39,353 bases of DNA from Thermodesulfobacteriota bacterium (lineage in GTDB: Bacteria; Desulfobacterota; Dissulfuribacteria; Dissulfuribacterales; QOAL01). Under the pieces are notes generated by a model, which did no database searches, had not been told where the DNA came from, and saw only the letters and a list, made by a program, of their open reading frames with translations. The DNA is taken from NCBI GenBank assembly GCA_013154175.1, contig JAADCZ010000161.1:1-39353 (forward strand), in the 5' to 3' direction. This document shows positions 16,322-25,385 of the stretch, piece by piece. Numbering within the stretch: the stretch's first letter is position 1; every line of letters begins with the position of its first letter. A program made the translations under genes and the position numbers.

Positions 16322-18577
16322 GTGAATCCAGATCATAAACTCCTTTTATTGGGCTCCAACGTCAGGATTACCAACCTTCCCATTAAAGAAGTCAGCATGA
16401 TAGCAGAGGGTAGCCTGCCAGCCTATGGCTACAACCCAGGGGACTTCATTGAGCTACTTGCTGGTGACATCACTGTGGAAGAGGGGCGTCTCGAGCAGTG
16501 TCTCACATGGCTGTCGCTATTTTTCACACCTTCAGAGCTTGCCCCCAAGATTTCGACCATATCCTATGGCGAGTCCAGGGATGTCTTCCAGATGTTTTAC
16601 AGAAGGGCCGATCTCGTGGAAGATGAGGATCATGGCTGGTTCATGATGCGCCAGATCCTGCCCCCTGGAGGCAGGCCGCAACAACCAGATACAGTCGATC
16701 TTTCAGGGGAAAACCTAAAGAAGGTCCAGGGTAACTCAGGCATCATCATTGTTGATGATGGAGGCAATCCCCCGCGTATCGCCAAGGAGCTTAAAAAGAG
16801 GAATCCAAATGCATGGGTGATGGCCCTTGGGATCACCCCGGCCCACTGGCAGGATTGGGCCGATGCCTTTGGCAACAAGTTCATGCTCTTTTGCAGGCTG
16901 TCTGATCTTGAGACAACCCGCATGGAAATGGACAGTGCTGTTGTGTGGGAGTCCCTGGTAGCCATGTGTATCAGGGCCCTAAAGTCCGATGAGGTTGGGC
17001 TTTGGAGGGCCTCCTCCATGAGGTTCAAGTGCCACATCCTGGTGGAGATGTTTCCAAATGCCCTTCTCTATGTGGGGCCAAGGCGCATGATGTTCAGGCA
17101 CAAAATGGGCAGTCTGCCAGAAAGGGGCTCAAATAGGCAGCGTGGTTCCGTTCCCTGTTTCGATACCCTTGTGACAGCAATGCTTACCCTTGACGGACTG
17201 CGTCTTTCAAGGATTCCAAGCGAAAGAAGTTTCTTCTTTGATTTTTCAAAAAGGGTGCTTATGAACTGGGAGCTCCTGCGTCAAAAGGGGTATGCATTTT
17301 CTGGCGCACTGGAGTTTCCAAACCTGGATTTTTCAGCCAATTACCCACGTGGTGTGCCCTGTTCATTCCTTGAGACCGAGTCTGACCCCTGCTTCTTTGA
17401 ATTGCCTCCCTACAGCCTCGAAATGGAACGGATACTCGAGCAGGTGTCGTGCCAGGCCTGGAACGAGGAGAGGAAACAGGCCATCAGGCAATTTTTCACC
17501 AACGTAGAAAAACGCTCCATCTGTTATATCGACGAAAAGCCAAAGAACCTTGGCTACATTTCTGTGATTCTCCAGGTGCTTAGAAATCTCAAGGAGGAAG
17601 TGAACCGCAAGAACGGTTTCAAGGATTTGAGGATTTTCAGTATTGGTCATCTTCGTACCACTGACCCTGCAGAGATTGCCCCGGTTGTTACCCTAAGGGG
17701 TGTGATGAACAGCTATGTCATGAGGGATGTGTGCAAGCGCCCCCTGTGTATTGGGGTATTTGGGCCGCCAGGGTCTGGAAAATCCTTTGCAGTGGAACAG
17801 GTAGCACGGGTTATTGCTGAAAACTTCGATAACAACCCCTTTGAGTTTTTCGAGTTCAATCTCACCCAGTTTTCAGGGCCTGAAGAGATAAATTCTGCAA
17901 TTGATCTGGTCAGGGCCAGTGTGGCAAAGGGAAGGGTGCCAGTCGCCTTCTGGGACGAATTCGACTGCAAGTATGACAACAATGAATTTGGATACTTGCG
18001 TTATTTCCTGCCATCCATGCAGGACGGGGTTACCTATGTCAACGGTATCCCCAGATACATTGGCAGAAGCGTCTTTGTATTTGCCGGAGGGGTAAAGGAT
18101 TCTTACTCTGCCATGGAGGATTTGCTCAAGACAGACGATCCAGAAGAGTTGAGGCACGTCAAGGCCCTTAAGATACCAGACTTCATGAGTAGGCTACGGG
18201 TTGTGCTGGATATCGATGGCATCGATATTCCTGAGGAACTGCTTAGAGATTCGGCAAGTGGCGTAGAGTTAGAGATGTTGAAGAGGATTCTTCTGAAAAG
18301 GGCTTTCATCATTGCCCACCAAATGGAAAACCACTGGAAAAAGGCAGCCAGAAAGACCTCTGGTTTGCTCCTTAGGCTTCTCATTGCAAAGTACAAGTTT
18401 GGTGCACGAAGCATCGAGGCTGTTATAGAGGCCAGCCAGGCCGCAGACAGGCTCGTCTATGGGCTTCCCGAGCTCATTGCACCGCCCAGTGCCAGGATAC
18501 ACGCTGAATGGCGGGTTGGGCTCGAAAGGCGTATCGACCGGATAAGAAAAGAGTTTGGCATGCGGGGAATCTGGTAA
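16322..18577 (+). CDS. AAA-type ATPase with divergent N-terminal (PfkB/ribokinase-like?) region
   Basis: Walker A CIGVFGPPGSGKSFAVEQV, Walker B VPVAFWDEFDCKYDNNEFGYLRYFLPSMQDG. The N-terminal ~300 aa have ribokinase-order motif remnants (FMLFCRLSDLE, HILVEMFPNALLYVGP, CFDTLVTAML). Confidence 0.65.
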   Translation: MNPDHKLLLLGSNVRITNLPIKEVSMIAEGSLPAYGYNPGDFIELLAGDITVEEGRLEQCLTWLSLFFTPSELAPKISTISYGESRDVFQMFYRRADLVEDEDHGWFMMRQILPPGGRPQQPDTVDLSGENLKKVQGNSGIIIVDDGGNPPRIAKELKKRNPNAWVMALGITPAHWQDWADAFGNKFMLFCRLSDLETTRMEMDSAVVWESLVAMCIRALKSDEVGLWRASSMRFKCHILVEMFPNALLYVGPRRMMFRHKMGSLPERGSNRQRGSVPCFDTLVTAMLTLDGLRLSRIPSERSFFFDFSKRVLMNWELLRQKGYAFSGALEFPNLDFSANYPRGVPCSFLETESDPCFFELPPYSLEMERILEQVSCQAWNEERKQAIRQFFTNVEKRSICYIDEKPKNLGYISVILQVLRNLKEEVNRKNGFKDLRIFSIGHLRTTDPAEIAPVVTLRGVMNSYVMRDVCKRPLCIGVFGPPGSGKSFAVEQVARVIAENFDNNPFEFFEFNLTQFSGPEEINSAIDLVRASVAKGRVPVAFWDEFDCKYDNNEFGYLRYFLPSMQDGVTYVNGIPRYIGRSVFVFAGGVKDSYSAMEDLLKTDDPEELRHVKALKIPDFMSRLRVVLDIDGIDIPEELLRDSASGVELEMLKRILLKRAFIIAHQMENHWKKAARKTSGLLLRLLIAKYKFGARSIEAVIEASQAADRLVYGLPELIAPPSARIHAEWRVGLERRIDRIRKEFGMRGIW

Positions 18578-18579
18578 AA

Positions 18580-19242
18580 GTGTTCCCATTCATTACTGGT
18601 ATTGCCCCATGCAGCAGGCGTCAATGCCTCTATCTTGCAATGTTGGCCTTTATAGCCCTCTCCATTTTGATTCCAGTGGATTCATTGGTGTTCAAGATGT
18701 TGCTCCCCCTTTCAGACAGCAGTTTAGGCACCCTCTGGGCCCATACGGCCGACCTTCTTGGAAACGGCCTGCTTCTTTACCCTGCCGCCCTTGTGGCACT
18801 GCTGTTTCTGCCTACCCGGGCAAGCCGCAGAAAGGGTTTCAGGGAAGCGGTTGCCCTCTTCGCCCTGGCAGGCCTTGCGGGGCAGGTGTTTAAATTCTTG
18901 ATTGGCAGGCCAAGGCCGGGCATGGGCCTCGAGGCCTGGGATCTCAATGCCTTTTCATTATCCAGCGATTTTCATTCCTTTCCTTCAGGCCATACGGTGA
19001 CTGCATTTTCCGTTGCCTTGGTCCTATGTTACTATTTCCCCAGGTACAGGTCTTGGTGGATTGGATTGGCCCTTTTCATCAGCATTGGAAGGCTTGTTGG
19101 TCAGTCTCACTTCCTTACGGACATTGCAGCAGGCATCCTCATATCTTGTTTTGCAGCTGAACTGGTATTTGTGCACGACATACAAGGATTTCTTCATTCA
19201 GCCTCGTCCAAGGGTGGAGAGCTCAAGGCTGACAATGTCTAA
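18580..19242 (+). CDS. PAP2-superfamily phosphatase
   Basis: Motifs KFLIGRPRPG, FPSGHTVTAFS, GRLVGQSHFLTDIAAG, multiple TM segments. GTG start at 18580 assumed. Confidence 0.85.
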   Translation: MFPFITGIAPCSRRQCLYLAMLAFIALSILIPVDSLVFKMLLPLSDSSLGTLWAHTADLLGNGLLLYPAALVALLFLPTRASRRKGFREAVALFALAGLAGQVFKFLIGRPRPGMGLEAWDLNAFSLSSDFHSFPSGHTVTAFSVALVLCYYFPRYRSWWIGLALFISIGRLVGQSHFLTDIAAGILISCFAAELVFVHDIQGFLHSASSKGGELKADNV

Positions 19243-19274
19243 TCATCAGGGCGAATGAGAGGAGTGAAATAGCT

Positions 19275-20198
19275 GTGTCTGTCGTACTTCTTGGCTACCA
19301 CAACATGGGCTGCAGGGCCTTGAAGGTGCTGAGAGAACTGGGGGTTCAGGTGCCTGCAGTCTTCACCCACCGGGACAGTGCCGGGGAAAACATCTGGTTT
19401 CAGTCCCTGGGGCAAATGGCAAAGGAGCAGGGGATAGCAGTTTACTATCCTGAGGATATAAATCAGGATAAATGGGTAAGGCTCATCGAGGAGCTTGCGC
19501 CAGAGTTGATTTTATCCTGCTATTTCAGGCAGATGGTAAAGGAGAGGATTCTTTCCATCCCTCCAAAGGGGGCTGTGAACCTCCACGGTTCACTCTTGCC
19601 GAAATATCGGGGAAGATGCCCGGTAAATTGGCAACTGGTTCATGGAGAGACCATGAGTGGAGTAACCCTTCATTACATGGTTAAAAAGGCTGATGCAGGC
19701 GACATAATAGCCCAGGAAAGGGTGGAGATAGCCCCGCGGGATACTGCCCAGAGTCTTTTTTCCAAACTCGAGGATGCAGCAGAGAGGGTGCTTAGGCAGT
19801 ACATTCCAAAACTTTTGGATGGGACCGCCCCGCGAATTCCCCAGGACCATTCCAAGGCCACCTACTTTGGAGGAAGAAGGCCTGAGGATGGCAAGATAGA
19901 CTGGAGCCAGGATGCACAATCCATTTACAACCTCATAAGGGCGGTGACGTGGCCGTACCCAGGTGCCTTTTGTGAGCTTGAAGGCCGAAAGCTCTTTATC
20001 TGGGATGCAGAGCCTTTAAAAGAGGCAGATACCGGTCTTCCCACTGGTACGGTGGTTGTCAGAGACGACGAGCCAATGGTGCAGACAGGAAAGGGATTGC
20101 TAAAGATCCTTGTAGCCTCCTTTGAGGGTAAGCCTCCTGAAGGCCAGGAGGAAAGGATACCATCAGAGCTTTTCCAGCAAGGGGTGCATCTTCGCTAA
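19275..20198 (+). CDS. arnA (N-terminal-domain homolog): ArnA-type formyltransferase domain protein (UDP-L-Ara4N formyltransferase-like)
   Basis: VVLLGYHNMGCRALKVL, NLHGSLLPKYRGRCPVNWQLVHGETMSGVTLHYMVKKADAGDIIAQ closely follows the ArnA N-terminal domain. GTG start. Confidence 0.85.
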   Translation: MSVVLLGYHNMGCRALKVLRELGVQVPAVFTHRDSAGENIWFQSLGQMAKEQGIAVYYPEDINQDKWVRLIEELAPELILSCYFRQMVKERILSIPPKGAVNLHGSLLPKYRGRCPVNWQLVHGETMSGVTLHYMVKKADAGDIIAQERVEIAPRDTAQSLFSKLEDAAERVLRQYIPKLLDGTAPRIPQDHSKATYFGGRRPEDGKIDWSQDAQSIYNLIRAVTWPYPGAFCELEGRKLFIWDAEPLKEADTGLPTGTVVVRDDEPMVQTGKGLLKILVASFEGKPPEGQEERIPSELFQQGVHLR

Positions 20199-20236
20199 CA
20201 CTCATCACGTAGTCAAAGGGGTGCAGGAGAGTAGGA

Positions 20237-21295
20237 TTGATGAAGATACTGATTCTTGGAGTCAACGGTTTTATTGGCAGTCACTTTGTTAGAAGGGCCA
20301 CTGAGGAGACAGACTGGGAGATATATGGCATGGACCTGGCCTGCGACCGGCTCGGTGACAGGGTGGATCATCCAAATGTCAATTTCATCGAAGGGGATAT
20401 TTCAATCAATAAGGAGTGGATAGAGTACCATGTCAAAAAGTGTGACCTGTGTCTACCCCTCGTGGCGATTGCAACGCCTGCCAGCTACGTCAAGGACCCT
20501 TTGGCAGTGTTTGAGCTGGATTTTGAGCAAAACCTGCGAATTGTCAGGCAATGTGCCAAGTATGGCACCAGGGTGATATTTCCCTCCACCAGCGAGGTCT
20601 ATGGCATGTGTCCAGACGAGCGCTTCAATGAAGATACGAGCAACCTCGTCTATGGCCCAATACACAAGCAGCGGTGGATTTATGCCTGCGCCAAGCAGAT
20701 GATGGACAGGGTGATCTGGGCAATGGGCAAACACAAGGGTCTTCAGTTTACTCTAATCCGCCCATTCAACTGGATAGGTGCTGGCCTCGATAGCCTTGCG
20801 ACCCCAAAGGAGGGAAGCTCCAGGGTTGTGACCCAGTTTCTAGGTCACATACTTCGGGGTGAGCCAATAACCCTGGTGGACGGAGGCACCCAGAGGCGCT
20901 GTTTCACATACGTTGACGATGGTCTGGATTGTCTCTTCAAAATTATAGAGAACAAGGATGGTTGCTGTGATGGCAGGATATTCAACATAGGAAACCCTGA
21001 AAACGACTATTCCATCAGGGACCTGGCTGAAACCATGATAGAGGTCGTCAGGGAGTTTCCACAGCTTGCACACCTTGCAGACAAGGTGAGGTTCAAGAGC
21101 GTATCCTCCAGGGAATATTATGGGCCAGACTATCAGGATGTGGGTTACAGGGTCCCTGATATCACAAATGCCAAGAAAATATTGGGTTGGGAGCCCAGGA
21201 TTGGCCTTAAGGAGGCCCTTAGAAGGACGATTGCCTTCTATGTAGACTCAGGGGACATAGCCATAGACCAGCTTGGGCGCCCTGGAGACATCTGA
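20237..21295 (+). CDS. arnA (C-terminal-domain homolog): ArnA-type UDP-glucuronate decarboxylase (NAD-dependent epimerase/dehydratase family)
   Basis: ILILGVNGFIGSHF, WIEYHVKKCDLCLPLVAIATPASYVKDPLAVFELDFEQNLRIVRQCAKYGTRVIFPSTSEVYGMC closely follows the E. coli ArnA C-terminal domain. Confidence 0.9.
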   Translation: MMKILILGVNGFIGSHFVRRATEETDWEIYGMDLACDRLGDRVDHPNVNFIEGDISINKEWIEYHVKKCDLCLPLVAIATPASYVKDPLAVFELDFEQNLRIVRQCAKYGTRVIFPSTSEVYGMCPDERFNEDTSNLVYGPIHKQRWIYACAKQMMDRVIWAMGKHKGLQFTLIRPFNWIGAGLDSLATPKEGSSRVVTQFLGHILRGEPITLVDGGTQRRCFTYVDDGLDCLFKIIENKDGCCDGRIFNIGNPENDYSIRDLAETMIEVVREFPQLAHLADKVRFKSVSSREYYGPDYQDVGYRVPDITNAKKILGWEPRIGLKEALRRTIAFYVDSGDIAIDQLGRPGDI

Positions 21296-21307
21296 CAAGA
21301 TACCTCG

Positions 21308-22984
21308 ATGAAGTTTACAGCGAGCCCCTTGCTAGAAGGCGTCCGCAACTGGCGGTCGCCTTTAGTTTTTGTGGTTTCATGCTCAGTGGCCTTCTTCTTG
21401 GTCGCTGCCCTGGTGCTCTCTTTGCGGGATCCCTACGGGATGGAGGCAAGGGCAGGGCTTTTTGTAAGGGCGATACTAAATGGCCACGGCCTGGTATGCC
21501 CCATCCTTTATGAAAGGCCCTATCCAGACTATCCGCCCCTTTTCTTTTTGCTCGAAGCCCTTTTCTGCTCTCTAAACTCAGATGTAACTGCCCTGTGCTT
21601 GGCACTTCCAAGCCTCATGAGCGCAAGCCTTCTCATCCTGCTCGTTTTTAAGAGCGCAAAAAGATACCTGGGGGAGAAGGAGGCCCTTGTTGCCTCTGCA
21701 ATACTCTTTGCAACCCCCTTCTTTTGGTTTAGTGCCCAGAGGGCCACAGTGGACATGCTTCTTGGGCTTCTGGTCTATTGCGCAAACATCTCCTTTTTTG
21801 CAGGCCTTTGTGATACTGAGGGCGGGCGTGTGAGGCCAGGGATGGTTGCCCTTGGGCTCGCCTTTATGGCCGGGGCCTATTGGGTCAAGGGGCCCATTGG
21901 CATTGCCCTGTCTACTGCTTCCTGTGCCATTTTTCTGACTGTCAGAAGGAGGTGGCGGAAGCTGGCAGTATTCCTGCTCGTGGTGATGTTGGCAAGTTCA
22001 GGGCTGATCTTCTTTCATTACCAGTTGCTTCTAGGCCAAGGCGGCAACACCCTTGCCATGAAGGTCCTCGATGCCCAGTTCCTTGGAAGGTTTGGAGGAC
22101 GGCCCAACAAGCCCTTCTATTATTACTTTGTCTTTTTGACCTTGACCTTTTCCCCCTTTCTCCTTGGAATGCTAGCCTTTTTCTTGAAAAGAGGCAGAAG
22201 GAATCTGGTGAAATGGAAGGAGTGTCTTGGGGGAAAGGGCGATTTTCGCCTCTTTGTAACTATCTTTTTTGCTACATGCGTACTTCCATTTCTTTTTGCC
22301 TCATCGAGGCATGGCCGTTATCTCCTTCCAGCCTTTGCTCCCCTTGCCGTGGTGCTTTCATGCCCCATTACAAAAATCTTGGAAGCTCTCGAGTCTGCTT
22401 TTTGGGCCAGGGCCATACGGGTGGTTCGAGGGCTCTACCTGATGGGGCTCGTGTCTGTATCGACCCTCTGGTTTTTTGACCCCCTGGAGTCGAGGGTTCC
22501 AATCTGGGCCATAGGGCTCTGGTTCACCTGTGCCCTGGGCCTTTTCATAGCCAGTCAAAGAGTGAGGGTGAAGGAAGGATTCACCTTTTTTGTTTCGCTC
22601 TGTGTCACCCTCTTTGTCCTCACCACAGGACTCACCCTGGTGACTGAGCCAGGTTTGTCGCGCAGGGAGTCTGGCAGGCAATTCGTGGCTGCCACTGAAG
22701 GTTCTGTAAAGGTTTCTAAGGGGGTGTATCTGATAGGCCTCAAGTGGGACGGAGATGGGCTTAAGTATTCATTGTTCAGCAGATACTATCCGCAGGGGAT
22801 TCATCTCATTCGCAGGTTACAAGATCTGGAGTCCGCCCCTTGGGGCAGTATTGTCGTCCTTTATGAACGTGACCTTGAAGGCTTTATTAAAAGATTTAAT
22901 GTTTCAAATTATTCAGTCATTTCAAGGGGTTTGATTCACGCAAAAGGCGTTGTCTCCATATTTCTTCCTCCAAGAGCGTCATAA
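21308..22984 (+). CDS. ArnT-like / GT39-family membrane glycosyltransferase
   Basis: Multi-TM protein, N-terminal LSLRDPYGMEARAGLFVRAILNGHGLVCP...YERPYPDYPPLFFLLEALF typical of PMT/ArnT-type enzymes. Adjacent to split arnA genes. Confidence 0.75.
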   Translation: MKFTASPLLEGVRNWRSPLVFVVSCSVAFFLVAALVLSLRDPYGMEARAGLFVRAILNGHGLVCPILYERPYPDYPPLFFLLEALFCSLNSDVTALCLALPSLMSASLLILLVFKSAKRYLGEKEALVASAILFATPFFWFSAQRATVDMLLGLLVYCANISFFAGLCDTEGGRVRPGMVALGLAFMAGAYWVKGPIGIALSTASCAIFLTVRRRWRKLAVFLLVVMLASSGLIFFHYQLLLGQGGNTLAMKVLDAQFLGRFGGRPNKPFYYYFVFLTLTFSPFLLGMLAFFLKRGRRNLVKWKECLGGKGDFRLFVTIFFATCVLPFLFASSRHGRYLLPAFAPLAVVLSCPITKILEALESAFWARAIRVVRGLYLMGLVSVSTLWFFDPLESRVPIWAIGLWFTCALGLFIASQRVRVKEGFTFFVSLCVTLFVLTTGLTLVTEPGLSRRESGRQFVAATEGSVKVSKGVYLIGLKWDGDGLKYSLFSRYYPQGIHLIRRLQDLESAPWGSIVVLYERDLEGFIKRFNVSNYSVISRGLIHAKGVVSIFLPPRAS

Positions 22985-23088
22985 AGCTGACGCATCCTAA
23001 AGGGGCCTTTGGGCTAGTGATTTTCTTCATGTGGCCTTTTCCCATGATTTAATTGTCATTTCAGAGGGTTAGTTTTTGTGAGGCTAGT

Positions 23089-23104
23089 TGGCACAGTGGT
23101 TGCT
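23089..23104 (+). promoter_or_regulatory. Sigma54 (-24/-12) promoter upstream of fliL
   Basis: TGGCACAGTGGTTGCT matches the consensus TGGCAC-N5-TTGCW with correct spacing, 45 nt upstream of the fliL start, in the intergenic gap before the flagellar cluster. Confidence 0.8.
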
Positions 23105-23148
23105 CAACTAGTTCCTGACAAATTTATGACAAAATCTGGAGCACTCTA

Positions 23149-23682
23149 ATGGCAAAGGAAGAAAAAAAGGAAAAGGCAGAGGCAGAGGCAAAGGAAGCGA
23201 AAGAGAAGAAAGGTGGCTCCAAGCTCCTAATCATCATCATAGCCCTTTTGGTACTCATCATTATCGGGGGTGCCGGGGCCTTCTTCCTTCTATTCTCAGC
23301 ACCTAGTGACGAGGAAATAGCAAAAGAGATAAAGCAGGATGAAAGCCCCCAGGAGATAGTGGCCCCCACGCCAGAGAGCATCGGTGTGGTGGTGGATCTA
23401 AAGCCCTTCCTCGTGAACCTTGCTGATCCCAAGGCGAGGCACTTTCTAAAGGCCACCCTCTCCTTGGAGGTAAAGGACGATGAGGCAAAGGGGCTCGTGG
23501 AGCAGTTCTTGCCCAAGATTCGTAATGACATATTGCTGCTCCTTAGTAGCAAGACCCTCGAGGATGTCATCACCATCGAGGGCAAGGTGCGGCTCAAGGA
23601 TGAAATCATGTCCAGGGTGAGCAGGATAATTGGCCCTGGGCAACTCAAGGATGTCTATTTTAGCCAGTTTGTCGTGCAGTAG
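23149..23682 (+). CDS. fliL: Flagellar basal body-associated protein FliL
   Basis: Single TM near N-terminus, then VVVDLKPFLVNLADPKARHFLKATLSLEVKDDEAKGLVEQFLPKIRNDILLLLSSKTLEDV. Confidence 0.92.
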   Translation: MAKEEKKEKAEAEAKEAKEKKGGSKLLIIIIALLVLIIIGGAGAFFLLFSAPSDEEIAKEIKQDESPQEIVAPTPESIGVVVDLKPFLVNLADPKARHFLKATLSLEVKDDEAKGLVEQFLPKIRNDILLLLSSKTLEDVITIEGKVRLKDEIMSRVSRIIGPGQLKDVYFSQFVVQ

Positions 23683-23693
23683 GAGGCGAGGGT

Positions 23694-24677
23694 ATGTCCC
23701 AGGTTCTTAGCCAGGATGAAATAGATGCACTGCTTGGCGGCTTGGATGAGGCGGTAGAGTCCGACTCCGAGGATCAAGGGGCATCATCTGACCAGGATGA
23801 TGAGATTATCCCTTATGATTTTGCCAATGCCACCGCCATGTCCAGGGTCAAGTTTCCTGGCTTTGCGGTCATAAATGATCACTTCAACAGGGGCCTTAGA
23901 AGCACGCTTTCTTCCATATTGCGTGTCATGGTGGACAGCTCCGCCGTGCCCATTGAGATAATGCTCTTTAAGGATTTTCTCAAGAAGGTGCCTGTGCCAA
24001 GCAGTCTTCACATTTTGAAGATGGAACCCCTGAGGGGGCATGCCATGTTGGTCATGGATTCCCAGCTGGTTTTCTGCATTGTGGAGATTTTCCTTGGCTC
24101 CACGACCATAGGCCAGAGCAGAATAGAGGGTAGGGAATTCACCTCCATAGAACAAAGACTCATAAAAAGGATAGTCAACTCCATCCTGAAGGACTGGATG
24201 AGGGCGTGGGCATCTGTGCATCCCGTCAAGATCAAATATGTCCGGAGCGAGATCAATCCACAATTTGCCAAGATCATTCAGGATGAGGATGCAGTGATAG
24301 TGTGCAAGTTCCAGCTGGACATAGAGGAGATGAGCGGAATCATTTATGTGTGCCTGCCTGTGAGCCTCATCCAACCAATAAAGAGCAAACTCCAGAAGTC
24401 CTTTCAGGTGGATGAGGCAGAGGACCCTGCGTGGAGAAAGGCCCTTCTCAAGAATCTCCTGGAGGTTCCCGTTGAGCTCGAGGTTCCCCTTGGTACTGCC
24501 GAGCTTACAGGCTCGGACATATTGGACCTAGAGGTAGGGGACATAATCCAGCTGGATACCAGGGTGGATGACCTGCTTACTGCCCTCATCAAGGAACAAC
24601 CCAAGTTTAAGGGATTGCCAGGCATATACAGGGGCCAAAAGGCCTTGAAGATAGAAGAAGTACTTATAGACGAATAA
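23694..24677 (+). CDS. fliM: Flagellar motor switch protein FliM
   Basis: N-terminal VLSQDEIDALLGGLDEA CheY-binding motif; ANATAMSRVKFPGFAVINDHFNRGLRSTLSSILR. Confidence 0.96.
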   Translation: MSQVLSQDEIDALLGGLDEAVESDSEDQGASSDQDDEIIPYDFANATAMSRVKFPGFAVINDHFNRGLRSTLSSILRVMVDSSAVPIEIMLFKDFLKKVPVPSSLHILKMEPLRGHAMLVMDSQLVFCIVEIFLGSTTIGQSRIEGREFTSIEQRLIKRIVNSILKDWMRAWASVHPVKIKYVRSEINPQFAKIIQDEDAVIVCKFQLDIEEMSGIIYVCLPVSLIQPIKSKLQKSFQVDEAEDPAWRKALLKNLLEVPVELEVPLGTAELTGSDILDLEVGDIIQLDTRVDDLLTALIKEQPKFKGLPGIYRGQKALKIEEVLIDE

Positions 24678-24692
24678 CAGCAGAGGCTAATT

Positions 24693-25379
24693 ATGTTGAC
24701 CCAGGAAGAACTCGACAAACTCTTACAGGAAGAAGCTGAGGGTGGTGGTGAAGGCTCAGAAGACTCCCAGGAGCAGGAGGCCCAGGCTGCCGGGGACTCT
24801 GGCGGCGAAGGGGAGGCCTCTGGGACTGTCAGCCAGGACGAGCTGGACAAGCTCCTGGAGGGTGCTGGTGGTGAGGATGGAGCAAGTGAAGGCGATGGTG
24901 CCCCAGAGGCGGCTTCAGACAGTGGCGGAGACGACATAGACTGGTCTGACGCCTTCAAGGAGGCTGCAGAGGGCGGGGACGCCGCTGCCCAAAAGGCAGT
25001 CAGCGAAGGCCTACCAGAGGATGCCCAGGCAGCACCAGAGCCGCCCCCACAGAAGGAGTGTGCACCTGCGGCACAGTTCAATGAGCTGTCTGGGGGCGGG
25101 GACGCAAAGCCTGGCACCAAGCCGGAACTAAACTTCCTTCTTGAGATCCCCCTGGAGGTGCAGGTGGAGTTGGGGCGCTGCACCCTTCAGATAAAGGAGC
25201 TCTTGCAGCTTGGGCAAGGCTCCATAGTAGAGCTTAACAAGATGGCCGGTGAGCCTGCGGACATTTACGTGAACCGGAAGCTCATGGCCAAGGGGGAGGT
25301 GGTCGTGGTCAACGAGAAGTTTGGCATAAAGCTCACCGAGATCATAAGCCCCCAGGAAAGGGTCAAGTCCCTGGGATGA
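24693..25379 (+). CDS. fliN: Flagellar motor switch protein FliN with long acidic N-terminal extension
   Basis: C-terminal SpoA domain LNFLLEIPLEVQVELGRCTLQIKELLQLGQGSIVELNKMAGEPADIYVNRKLMAKGEVVVVNEKFGIKLTEIISPQERVKSL. Confidence 0.95.
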   Translation: MLTQEELDKLLQEEAEGGGEGSEDSQEQEAQAAGDSGGEGEASGTVSQDELDKLLEGAGGEDGASEGDGAPEAASDSGGDDIDWSDAFKEAAEGGDAAAQKAVSEGLPEDAQAAPEPPPQKECAPAAQFNELSGGGDAKPGTKPELNFLLEIPLEVQVELGRCTLQIKELLQLGQGSIVELNKMAGEPADIYVNRKLMAKGEVVVVNEKFGIKLTEIISPQERVKSLG

Positions 25380-25385
25380 TGGGTA

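Noticed and set aside
24404-25183. 259-aa Ser/Pro/Ala-rich minus-strand ORF opposite fliM/fliN
   Set aside because: Complement of acidic Glu/Gly/Asp codons in fliN; no independent evidence of coding.
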